From: Vulcanimicrobiota bacterium
GTDB taxonomy: Bacteria > Vulcanimicrobiota > Vulcanimicrobiia > Vulcanimicrobiales > Vulcanimicrobiaceae
Reading direction: 5' to 3'
NCBI GenBank assembly: GCA_027364935.1
Contig: DAHXOK010000006.1
Coordinates: 10,448-55,522 of the forward strand
DNA length: 45,075 bases
Positions within the stretch are counted from its first letter, which is position 1, and each line of letters starts with the position of its first letter. Shown one piece after another: positions 23,219 to 30,372 of this stretch. Below the pieces are notes generated by a model that was given only the letters and a program-made list of their open reading frames with translations, did no database searches and had not been told where the DNA came from. The translations under genes and the position numbers were made by a program.

Positions 23219-24603
23219 CCGCGACGCAGACGATCTTCGCGCTGCTCGATCTCCTGGCCATCTCGCTCTTCATCATCGGGCTGCATTATCTCAACGCACC
23301 GCCGACGGCGCGCTTCGGCAACCGGCTGGCGATGGTCGGCATGCTGATCGCGCTCGTCGTCGTCCTGGTAGGAACGCTGGGCATCGGTTGGTGGGCGATC
23401 GCGATCGGCATCGTCATCGGCGCCGCGATCGGAATCGTCGCCGCGCTAAAAGTCAAGATGACGGCGATGCCGCAGATGGTGGCGCTCTACAACGGCATGG
23501 GCTGCGGCGCCGCCGGAGCGATTGCCGCGGTCGAGCTGGCGCACGGCGTCACGTTGGATCCCGTCGTCGCCGTTTCGCTCGTCCTTTCCGCGACCATCGG
23601 CGCGGTCAGCTTCGCCGGCTCGCTCGTCGCATTCGCAAAATTGCAAGAACTGATGACCGGCAGACCCGTAACGTATCGCGGTCAACAGATCGTCAACGCA
23701 ATCGTAGCGCTGGCGATCGCACTCCTTCTCGCGCTCTTCATCGCGCGCCTCGGCGATGCCGCAGCCTGGGTCTATCCCGGTCTCGTCGCCGCGGCACTCC
23801 TCTTCGGCGTGCTCTTCGTACTGCCGATCGGCGGAGCCGACATGCCGGTCGTCATCTCGCTCTTGAACTCGGCAACCGGCGTTGCGGTCGCGGTCACCGG
23901 CTTCGAGTTGTCGAGCCCGCTGCTCATCACCGGCGGTGCGCTCGTCGGCGCGAGCGGCACGATTCTCACCGTTGCGATGAGCCGCGCGATGAACCGCCCG
24001 CTCACGAACGTGCTCTTCGGCGCGTTCGGCGCGGCCGGCGGAGCCGAGCCGGCCGCCACCGGCAAGCAGCAGAACGTCCGCAGCGTCTCCGTCGACGACG
24101 TCGCCGCGATGCTCGCCTACGCATCGAAGGTCATGGTCGTTCCCGGTTACGGCATGGCCGTCGCCCAAGCGCAGCACAGCGTCAAAGCGCTTGCCGATCA
24201 ACTCGAGAAGCGCAACGTCAAGGTGCTCTACGCGATCCACCCGGTTGCGGGACGGATGCCGGGGCACATGAACGTGCTGCTCGCCGAGGCGAACGTGCCG
24301 TACGAAGGGCTGCTCGACCTCGACGAAGCGAACGCCGAGTTCCCGACGACCGACGTCGCCCTCGTCATCGGTGCGAACGACGTGACCAATCCAGCCGCGC
24401 GCTCGGTGAAGAGCTCGCCGATTTACGGCATGCCGATTCTCGACGTCGACAAGGCTGCGAACGTCGTCGTGCTCAAACGCTCGATGCGCTCGGGCTTCGC
24501 CGGAATCGAGAATCCTCTGTACGAGCTCCCGAACTGTTCGATGCTCTTCGGCGACGCGAAAGCCTCGGTCGACGCGCTCACTGCCGCCGTCAAGGAATTG
24601 TAA
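23215..24603 (+). CDS. pntB: NAD(P) transhydrogenase subunit beta (PntB)
   Basis: Membrane and NADP(H)-binding subunit (rest of domain II plus domain III). The 462 residues comprise eight or nine membrane helices in the first 270 positions, including MVALYNGMGCGAAGAIAAVEL. A soluble C-terminal domain follows with VVPGYGMAVAQAQHSVK, AIHPVAGRMPGHMNVLLAEA and VIGANDVTNPAA, the NADP(H) site. The start ATG 23215 overlaps pntAB by ATGA. This is the last gene of the plus-strand unit and is convergent with the binding-protein gene 48 bp away. The complex supplies NADPH for biosynthesis and redox defence. Confidence 0.96.
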   Translation: MTATQTIFALLDLLAISLFIIGLHYLNAPPTARFGNRLAMVGMLIALVVVLVGTLGIGWWAIAIGIVIGAAIGIVAALKVKMTAMPQMVALYNGMGCGAAGAIAAVELAHGVTLDPVVAVSLVLSATIGAVSFAGSLVAFAKLQELMTGRPVTYRGQQIVNAIVALAIALLLALFIARLGDAAAWVYPGLVAAALLFGVLFVLPIGGADMPVVISLLNSATGVAVAVTGFELSSPLLITGGALVGASGTILTVAMSRAMNRPLTNVLFGAFGAAGGAEPAATGKQQNVRSVSVDDVAAMLAYASKVMVVPGYGMAVAQAQHSVKALADQLEKRNVKVLYAIHPVAGRMPGHMNVLLAEANVPYEGLLDLDEANAEFPTTDVALVIGANDVTNPAARSVKSSPIYGMPILDVDKAANVVVLKRSMRSGFAGIENPLYELPNCSMLFGDAKASVDALTAAVKEL

Positions 24604-24651
24604 CCGTCGCGCGACGCCTCCCGAGCGACTGCTAGGGAATCCAGGGAGCGC

Positions 24652-26265
24652 CTAGCGCGAGAGCGTCCACGCGTAGGCGTTCCACGTCGGAAGAAACGCG
24701 TTCGGCGAAAAGCCGCGTAAGCGGCGGCGATACGCATAGATGTAATCGGCATCGAACAGGTACACGATGGGAACCTCCCCGGCCACGATGCGCGCGATCC
24801 GTCCGTAGAGGGACTTGCGGACGCTGCGCGACGTCGCGGCGAGCGCCCGGCGCTCGAGCGCATCGACCGTTGCGTTACACCAGCGCATGTAGTTCGAGGG
24901 TGCGCCACACGCGAGCACGCTCGAATCGTCCGGGTCAGCTCCCATCGTCCACGGAACGTACGCGAGATCGAAGTTACCCGCGGCAAGCGTTCCGGTGACC
25001 GGCAAGAAGAGCTGCGCGTTGCTGATGCTCTTGATCTCGACCGCGATACCGCGCGACTTCAACTCAGCCTGAACTTCGGTCGCGATGCGAACGCCGCTCG
25101 CCGTTTCGGGAAATGCGACGTACACGAGCTGGAGCGGTTTGCCGTCTTTCCGGCGCATTGCGTCGGGGCCGCGCGTCCAGCCCGCACGGTCGAGGAGCTC
25201 GTCGGCCCGGCCCGGGTCGAACGACGGCTCGCGCACGCTCGGATCGAACGCCCAAGAGAACTGCGGCTGCAACATGTTCGTGACGGGATAGTTTCCTAGC
25301 GTAATGCGCCGCGTGATTCCGGCCCGGTCGATCGACATCGCGATCGCGCGGCGGACGCGAACGTCGTCGAGCGGCGGATGCGACACGTTGATCGCGATGC
25401 CGGCGACCACCGCCGTCGGAACGCGAACGAACGCGATGCCCTTCTGCGCGCGCAGGAGCGACCATTGGACGGGCGCGACGAGATTCCAATCCACCTGGCC
25501 CGACTGCAGCAGCACCATGTTCGTCTGCGGGTCGGGCACGATGCTCAGATCGAGCCGTACGATGTGCGGTTTTCCGCGCCAGTACCGCGGGTTCGGGATC
25601 AGCCTGATCGCGTCGCCGCGTCGCCAGGAGACGAAGGTAAACGGCCCGTCGACGACGGACGGCGCCGCATTGAACGGAGCTCGTGCGAGCGGCGTTTCGT
25701 TGCGCAGCACGTGCGCGGGCAACACGGCCTGCGGCGACGTCCCGTAGGAGAAGTATGTCGTCACGGCCGGCGCCCACGCGTGGCGAAGCCGAAAGACGAC
25801 GGTATGCGCGTTCGGCGCCCACGCACGCTCGATGAGATCGTATCCTTCGTGCGATCGCACCGGATTGTTCGGATCCAGGACCGCACGCAGGGTGAAGAGC
25901 ACGTCCGCGCTCGTGAGGGGGACGCCGTCGCTCCATAGCACGTTCGGGCGCAGATGGTAGGTGATCGTCCGGCCGTCGCGTGAGATGCCGCCGTTGGCGA
26001 TAGTCGGAATCTGAGCAAGCAACTCCGGGATCATGCGACCCTTGCTGTCGAGATCGACGAAGGGCTCGAAGAGCAGCCGGTCGACCTGCTGCTCGACCGA
26101 GGCTGCATCGGGATGGATGAAGAGCGGATTCAGCGTCGTCGGGTCTTCGGCGAGGTTGAAACGCACGGTCCCCGGAGCTATCGGGGGCGGGCCCGAGCAG
26201 GCGGCGAGCAAGGCAAGCAACGCTGGGACTTGTGCCAAACGAATTACCTGTGATAGGCTATGCAT
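24652..26265 (-). CDS. ABC transporter substrate-binding lipoprotein, family 5 (OppA/DppA type)
   Basis: Periplasmic solute-binding lipoprotein for peptides or similar ligands. The 537-residue product has a lipoprotein signal ending LLAAC (Cys23) and the SBP_bac_5 pattern: FNLAEDPTTLNPLF, ITYHLRPNVLWSDGVPLTSADVLFTL, DGPFTFVSWRRGDAIRLIPNPRYW and VRRAIAMSIDR. The start is ATG 26265; a TTG nine codons later preceded by AGGT is an alternative. No permease or ATPase gene is adjacent, so it is an orphan here and must work with components encoded elsewhere. It diverges from the lrp-kdd-kamA operon across 39 bp, which may mean shared regulation and a lysine- or peptide-related ligand; that is inference. 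Confidence 0.92.
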   Translation of the reverse strand: MHSLSQVIRLAQVPALLALLAACSGPPPIAPGTVRFNLAEDPTTLNPLFIHPDAASVEQQVDRLLFEPFVDLDSKGRMIPELLAQIPTIANGGISRDGRTITYHLRPNVLWSDGVPLTSADVLFTLRAVLDPNNPVRSHEGYDLIERAWAPNAHTVVFRLRHAWAPAVTTYFSYGTSPQAVLPAHVLRNETPLARAPFNAAPSVVDGPFTFVSWRRGDAIRLIPNPRYWRGKPHIVRLDLSIVPDPQTNMVLLQSGQVDWNLVAPVQWSLLRAQKGIAFVRVPTAVVAGIAINVSHPPLDDVRVRRAIAMSIDRAGITRRITLGNYPVTNMLQPQFSWAFDPSVREPSFDPGRADELLDRAGWTRGPDAMRRKDGKPLQLVYVAFPETASGVRIATEVQAELKSRGIAVEIKSISNAQLFLPVTGTLAAGNFDLAYVPWTMGADPDDSSVLACGAPSNYMRWCNATVDALERRALAATSRSVRKSLYGRIARIVAGEVPIVYLFDADYIYAYRRRLRGFSPNAFLPTWNAYAWTLSR

Positions 26266-26304
26266 GCCAAATATTTCGCCGCCCTATATTGACTTCTAAC
26301 GAAT
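26266..26304. promoter_or_regulatory. Divergent AT-rich promoter/operator between binding protein and lrp
   Basis: This 39-bp gap is conspicuously AT-rich. CAAATATTTCG (26268-26278) and, in inverted orientation with mismatches, CGAATATGATTG (26300-26311) flank it, and TATATT (26285-26290) could be a -10 element. Lrp-family regulators bind AT-rich imperfect palindromes and often autoregulate, so this is a plausible site for the adjacent Lrp-type protein. Assignment is inferred from context. Confidence 0.4.
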
Positions 26305-26772
26305 ATGATTGTGCTCTCACCCGAGTTAGACGACCTCGATCTTCGTCTCCTCGAAGCCCTTCAACGCAATGCCCGTGCGACCTTCGCCGACTTGGGCGCC
26401 GTCGTCGGGTTGCGCGCGCCCGCCGTGCACGAGCGCGTCAAGCGGCTCGAGCAGCGCGGACACATCCGCAGCTACGGAGCGCGCGTCGACGCCCGGCGTC
26501 TGGGCTATGCATTGACCGCCTTCGTCAGCTGCTACACGTCCCCGGATTGCGACTACGACGCATTCATGCAGCGACTGGGCGCGATTCCGGAGGTGTGCGA
26601 AGTCCACTCCGTCGCCGGCGAGGAGAGCTACCTCTGCAAGGTCGTCACGCGCTCGACGCAACACCTCGACGATCTGCTCGCACGGCTCAAGGCCATGCCC
26701 GGAATGGCGCGCACGCGCACGACGATCGTACTTTCCACGCCTTTCGAGCGTGACGGGATCGCATTCTCGTGA
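26305..26772 (+). CDS. Lrp/AsnC-family transcriptional regulator
   Basis: DNA-binding regulator of 155 residues with an N-terminal winged helix-turn-helix (about 8-60; LDDLDLRLLEALQRNARATFADLG, then APAVHERVKRLEQRGHI) and a C-terminal RAM effector domain (about 70-150; AFVSCYTS, EVHSVAGEESYLCKVV). Lrp-type proteins often sense amino acids. Its stop overlaps the GTG start of kdd, so it is co-transcribed with the lysine genes. It is a good candidate for a lysine-responsive regulator of kdd-kamA and of the divergent binding protein. Effector identity is inference. Confidence 0.9.
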   Translation: MIVLSPELDDLDLRLLEALQRNARATFADLGAVVGLRAPAVHERVKRLEQRGHIRSYGARVDARRLGYALTAFVSCYTSPDCDYDAFMQRLGAIPEVCEVHSVAGEESYLCKVVTRSTQHLDDLLARLKAMPGMARTRTTIVLSTPFERDGIAFS

Positions 26773-27830
26773 CCGTCCGCAGCGCGCAGTCTTGTCGCTT
26801 CGGCTCGCATCGCGTGCTCGATCCGCGCGGCGCGCTTCCGCAGGCGGCGTGGCGACTCGACGCAACGCCTATTGCGTACGAGAACGAGATCCTCTGCGAC
26901 GTGGATGCGCTCAACATCGATTCGGCGTCGTTCGCACAGCTTCGCGAAGAGTGCGGCGACGACGCACACGCGATCGGCGAGCGCATTCTCGCGACCGTTC
27001 GCGACCGCGGCAAGCAGCACAATCCCGTGACCGGTTCGGGCGGCATGTTCGTCGGCTCGGTTCGCGAGGTCGGAGCGGCACTGCGCGAGCGCGTCACGCT
27101 GCAGCCCGGCGACCGCATCGCCTCGCTCGTGTCGCTCACCCTCACGCCGCTGTCTCTGGACGCGGTGCTCGGCGTCGATCGTGCGACGGCGCGCGTGCGC
27201 GTGCGCGGCACGGCCGTGCTCTTCGAAAGCGGCTCCTGGGCGAAGCTTCCGACGGACGTCGACGATCGCGTCGCGCTCGCGGTCTTCGACGTTGCCGGCG
27301 CTCCGGCGCAGATGCGCCGCCTGTGCCGTCCGGGCGATACCGTCGTCGTAATCGGCTCCGACGGCAAGAGCGGCATTCTGTCGTGCGTCGAAGCGAAGCG
27401 CCGCACGGGGCCGAGCGGCATCGTCATCGGCGTCGCACCGAACGGTCGCTCTCCCGGAGCGCAGCTCCTGCGCGACGGCGGCTTCGTCGACGAGCTCGTC
27501 GAAGCCGACGCGCGCGATGCCTTGCAGATGGCCCGGGGCGTCGAGACGGCCGCGCCGCACGGCGCGGATCTCGTCGTCAACTGCGTCAACGTCGCCGGCA
27601 CCGAGGCCGGTACGATCCTCTGCGCCAAAGATGGCGGCAGCGTCTATTTCTTCTCGATGGCAACGTCGTTCACCGCAGCTGCGCTCGGCGCCGAGGGTCT
27701 TGGCAAGGACGTGACGATGATCGTCGGCAGCGGCTTCTCCCCGAACCACGCCGAGATCGCGCTCGAGACGCTGCGATCGCATCCGGCCGTGCTCGCACAC
27801 TTCACTGCTATCTACGGACGAACACCATGA
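26769..27830 (+). CDS. kdd: L-erythro-3,5-diaminohexanoate dehydrogenase
   Basis: NAD(P)-dependent oxidative deaminase that converts L-erythro-3,5-diaminohexanoate to 5-amino-3-oxohexanoate in the lysine fermentation pathway. The 353-residue product carries the family-specific KQHNPVTGSGGMFVG segment (about 79-93) and a Rossmann region around VVVIGSDGKSGILS (about 196-209). ADLVVNCVNVAGTE and VYFFSMATSFTAAALGAEG follow later. Start: GTG 26769, overlapping the lrp stop; its own stop overlaps the kamA ATG (ATGA). Pairing with KamA strongly supports the assignment. The 5,6-aminomutase (KamDE) that would make its substrate is not in the window. Confidence 0.92.
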   Translation: MTVRSAQSCRFGSHRVLDPRGALPQAAWRLDATPIAYENEILCDVDALNIDSASFAQLREECGDDAHAIGERILATVRDRGKQHNPVTGSGGMFVGSVREVGAALRERVTLQPGDRIASLVSLTLTPLSLDAVLGVDRATARVRVRGTAVLFESGSWAKLPTDVDDRVALAVFDVAGAPAQMRRLCRPGDTVVVIGSDGKSGILSCVEAKRRTGPSGIVIGVAPNGRSPGAQLLRDGGFVDELVEADARDALQMARGVETAAPHGADLVVNCVNVAGTEAGTILCAKDGGSVYFFSMATSFTAAALGAEGLGKDVTMIVGSGFSPNHAEIALETLRSHPAVLAHFTAIYGRTP

Positions 27831-29200
27831 TCGAGCTCCATCCCTTCAAGCCGCCCGCTCCGCACGACGTCGTCGCGTATCGCGACTTGCTCGGCGGCGA
27901 GTTCTGGCGACGCGTGCCCGCCTACGCGGACGTCGACGAAACGCAGTTTCTCGACCATCTCTGGCAGCAACGCCACTCCGTCAAGACGCCGGAGGAGTTG
28001 CTCGCGACCGTGCGGGAGCTCGCGTCGCCCGAGTTCATTGCCGACGCGGAGCTGGGCTTTCGTCGCGCGCCGATGGCGGTTCGCGTTTCGCCGTACGCCA
28101 TCGCCCTCGTCGATTGGAACGATCCGTATCGCGATCCCATCCGCAGGCAGTTCATCCCGGTTGCCTCGGCATTGCTACCCAACCATCCACGCCTGACGTT
28201 GGACTCTCTGCACGAACAGGCCGATTCCCCGGTTCCCGGACTCGTGCACCGCTACGTCGACAAGGCACTCTTTCTTCCGCTGAACGTCTGTCCGGTCTAT
28301 TGCCGGTTCTGCACGCGCAGCTACGCAATCGGGCCCGACACGCAGAACGTCGACAAAGTGGAACTCGCGAAGACGCCCAGCCAGTGGCAAGACGTCTTCG
28401 CGTACATTGCAAGCCGCCCGGAGCTCGAGGACGTCGTCATCTCCGGCGGCGATGCGTACCAGCTTCCTCCGAAGAATCTCGAGCTCATCGGCAACGCGCT
28501 GCTCGACATCCCGCACGTGCGGCGCATGCGTTTTGCAACCAAAGGCCCGGCGGTCATGCCGATGAAGCTGCTGACCGACCACGCATGGGTCGACGCGCTC
28601 ACGCGGATCGTCGACCGCGGCCGCAGCGCGGGCAAGGACGTCGTCCTGCACACGCACTTCAACGCGCCCGAAGAGATCACCGAGATCACGCAGCGGGCGA
28701 TGCGCGTGCTCTTCGAGCGCGGCATCTTCGTACGCAATCAATCGGTTCTGATTCGCGGCGTCAACGACGAACCGGAACGCATGCAGCGGCTCGTCAAGCG
28801 GCTCGGATACGTGAACGTCCATCCCTATTACGTCTACATGCACGACATGGTCAAGGGGGTCGAGGATTTGCGTACGACCATTCGCGCCGCGATCGGCGTC
28901 GAAAAATTCGTGCGCGGGAGCACGGCCGGCTTCAATACGCCGACGTTCGTTTGCGACGCGCCGGGCGGCGGCGGAAAGCGCGACGTGCACTCGTACGAGC
29001 ACTACGACCGCGAGAACGGCATCGCGGTGTATGCGGCACCGTCGGTAAAGCCGGGTCGAGCCTTCGTCTACTTCGATCCGATCGACCAACTCGAGCCCGC
29101 CGCGCGCGAGCGCTGGCAGAACGAAACCGTCGCGCAGGAGATGGTCCACGAGGCCTTGCGACGCGCCGGCACCGGCGACGACTCCTTCGTCGTCGCATAA
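27827..29200 (+). CDS. kamA: Lysine 2,3-aminomutase (radical SAM, PLP-dependent)
   Basis: Interconverts L-lysine and L-beta-lysine, the first step of anaerobic lysine degradation. From ATG 27827 there are 457 residues. The radical-SAM cluster motif is CPVYCRFC (Cys155, Cys159, Cys162), VISGGDA follows, and the PLP lysine is Lys384 in GGGGK. Asp340 (YMHD) and Asp377 (CDAPGGGG) align with the two Asp residues that bind the lysine epsilon-amino group in the Clostridium enzyme; glutamate 2,3-aminomutases have Lys and Asn there. This favours lysine as substrate. It is about 40 residues longer than the clostridial enzyme, and is separated from the LOG gene by 0 bp. Confidence 0.94.
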   Translation: MIELHPFKPPAPHDVVAYRDLLGGEFWRRVPAYADVDETQFLDHLWQQRHSVKTPEELLATVRELASPEFIADAELGFRRAPMAVRVSPYAIALVDWNDPYRDPIRRQFIPVASALLPNHPRLTLDSLHEQADSPVPGLVHRYVDKALFLPLNVCPVYCRFCTRSYAIGPDTQNVDKVELAKTPSQWQDVFAYIASRPELEDVVISGGDAYQLPPKNLELIGNALLDIPHVRRMRFATKGPAVMPMKLLTDHAWVDALTRIVDRGRSAGKDVVLHTHFNAPEEITEITQRAMRVLFERGIFVRNQSVLIRGVNDEPERMQRLVKRLGYVNVHPYYVYMHDMVKGVEDLRTTIRAAIGVEKFVRGSTAGFNTPTFVCDAPGGGGKRDVHSYEHYDRENGIAVYAAPSVKPGRAFVYFDPIDQLEPAARERWQNETVAQEMVHEALRRAGTGDDSFVVA

Positions 29201-29758
29201 GTGCGCGTCTGCGTCTTCTGCGGGGCACGATCGGGGCGCGGCGACGCGTACCTCGCGATCGCACGAGGCGTAGCGCGCGCCATCGTCGCGCGTGGAGATT
29301 CCATCGTCTACGGCGGCGGGCGCGCCGGGATGATGGGGGCGCTCGCCGATGCGGCCTTGGAAGCCGGCGGCGAGGTCGTCGGCGTGATTCCGCGCGCGCT
29401 CGCGGACGAGGAGATCGCGCATCACGGTATCACGACGCTGCACGTCGTCGACTCGATGCACGCGCGCAAGGCGCTGCTCACGCAGCTCAGCGACGCCTTT
29501 ATCGCATTACCAGGGGGCATCGGAACGATGGACGAGCTCTTCGAGGCGCTCACGTGGCGCCAGCTCGGAATCCACGATAAGCCGGTCGGCATCCTCAACG
29601 CGGGCGGCTACTACGACGCGCTGTTCTCGCTGCTCGATCGCATGTTCGAGGAAGGACTGCTTCCGGCAGCGACGCGCTCCTCGATCGTCACCGGGAATGC
29701 GATCGAATCGCTCCTGGGCAAGCTGTTTCCTACAGGAGACGTTCGCGCCGAACCGTAG
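29201..29758 (+). CDS. LOG family protein (nucleoside 5'-monophosphate phosphoribohydrolase)
   Basis: Rossmann-like enzyme that removes ribose 5'-phosphate from nucleotides; plant and bacterial LOG proteins release cytokinin bases or other purines. The 185 residues start with VCVFCGARSGRG, then YGGGRAGMMGALADAALEAGGEVVGVIP. The hallmark LPGGIGTMDELFEALTW (about 105-121) holds the PGGxGTxxE motif. Length fits the type I group. It begins with GTG directly after the kamA stop, so it is in the same operon. A link to lysine metabolism is not obvious; some proteins long annotated as lysine decarboxylases are LOG proteins, but no decarboxylase function is supported. Confidence 0.93.
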   Translation: MRVCVFCGARSGRGDAYLAIARGVARAIVARGDSIVYGGGRAGMMGALADAALEAGGEVVGVIPRALADEEIAHHGITTLHVVDSMHARKALLTQLSDAFIALPGGIGTMDELFEALTWRQLGIHDKPVGILNAGGYYDALFSLLDRMFEEGLLPAATRSSIVTGNAIESLLGKLFPTGDVRAEP

Positions 29759-29766
29759 AAGCACGC

Positions 29767-30342
29767 ATGGCTGAACACAGCGCTGCCGATGCGTTGCACG
29801 AGGCGAGCGAGCGGGCGGAGCAGTTAGAATCCGGCTCCAAGCTCATTCCGATTTGCGCCGCCGTCATTGCGGTGCTGGCGGCGATTGCAACGCTTTTCTC
29901 TAATCACAGCTCCGTCGCGGGCCTCGAGAAACGCTCGCTCGCGGGCATCATGCAGACCCGCGCCGCCGATCAGTACGGCTACTACGAATCGAGCCGCCTC
30001 AAGATCGAAGTGAACCAAGTCATGAGCGAATCGGGCCTCGTACTAAGCCCCGCCGCCTTAGGTGCGATGCACGCGCGCATCGTGAAGGAAGCGCGGAAGT
30101 CGGCAGGCACGCTGCGCGTCGCGCGGAGCGACGAAGCCTCGGCGCAGGTTCAGCTCGCCGGCGCCGAACGTTCGCTCGGGTCGTACGAGCGCTACGAAGT
30201 CGCGGCGACGCTCTTCGACGTCTCCATCGTGCTCGTTTCGATTACGGCTCTCACGCACGGCACGAAAGCGTTGCTCTGGCTCGGCTTCGGTTTGACGCTC
30301 GTCGGCCTGGGGTATTTCATCGCCGGTTTCGCCCACGTCTAA
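29767..30342 (+). CDS. DUF4337-like membrane protein
   Basis: Membrane protein of 191 residues with a hydrophilic N-terminus, one membrane helix at about 25-45 and a long amphipathic or coiled region (50-140). The latter includes QTRAADQYGYYESSRLKIEV, resembling the AxxWxYYQxKxxK segment of DUF4337. Two adjacent C-terminal helices (about 147-166 and 169-189) follow. Function of the family is unknown. It follows the LOG gene by 8 bp and ends the plus-strand operon; the next gene is convergent. Confidence 0.7.
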   Translation: MAEHSAADALHEASERAEQLESGSKLIPICAAVIAVLAAIATLFSNHSSVAGLEKRSLAGIMQTRAADQYGYYESSRLKIEVNQVMSESGLVLSPAALGAMHARIVKEARKSAGTLRVARSDEASAQVQLAGAERSLGSYERYEVAATLFDVSIVLVSITALTHGTKALLWLGFGLTLVGLGYFIAGFAHV

Positions 30343-30372
30343 CCTGCTAAGGAAACCCTAACAGGCAAACGC

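Noticed and set aside
24605-24616. Palindrome CGTCGCGCGACG after pntB as a terminator
   Set aside because: No loop and no T-tract; such CG-rich palindromes arise easily in this base composition.
26750-27826. Long upstream extension of the kamA frame
   Set aside because: This part is the out-of-frame reading of kdd; KamA homology begins at the ATG at 27827, which overlaps the kdd stop by ATGA.
29201-29758. Annotation of the LOG protein as lysine decarboxylase because of the lysine operon
   Set aside because: PGGxGTxxE proteins of this family are phosphoribohydrolases; the lysine-decarboxylase name is a historical misannotation and no PLP site is present.
30343-30365. Imperfect inverted repeat CCTGCTA/TAACAGG between convergent genes
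   Set aside because: Only a 7-bp arm with a mismatch and no T-rich tail; mentioned only for its similarity to the 44735 palindrome.
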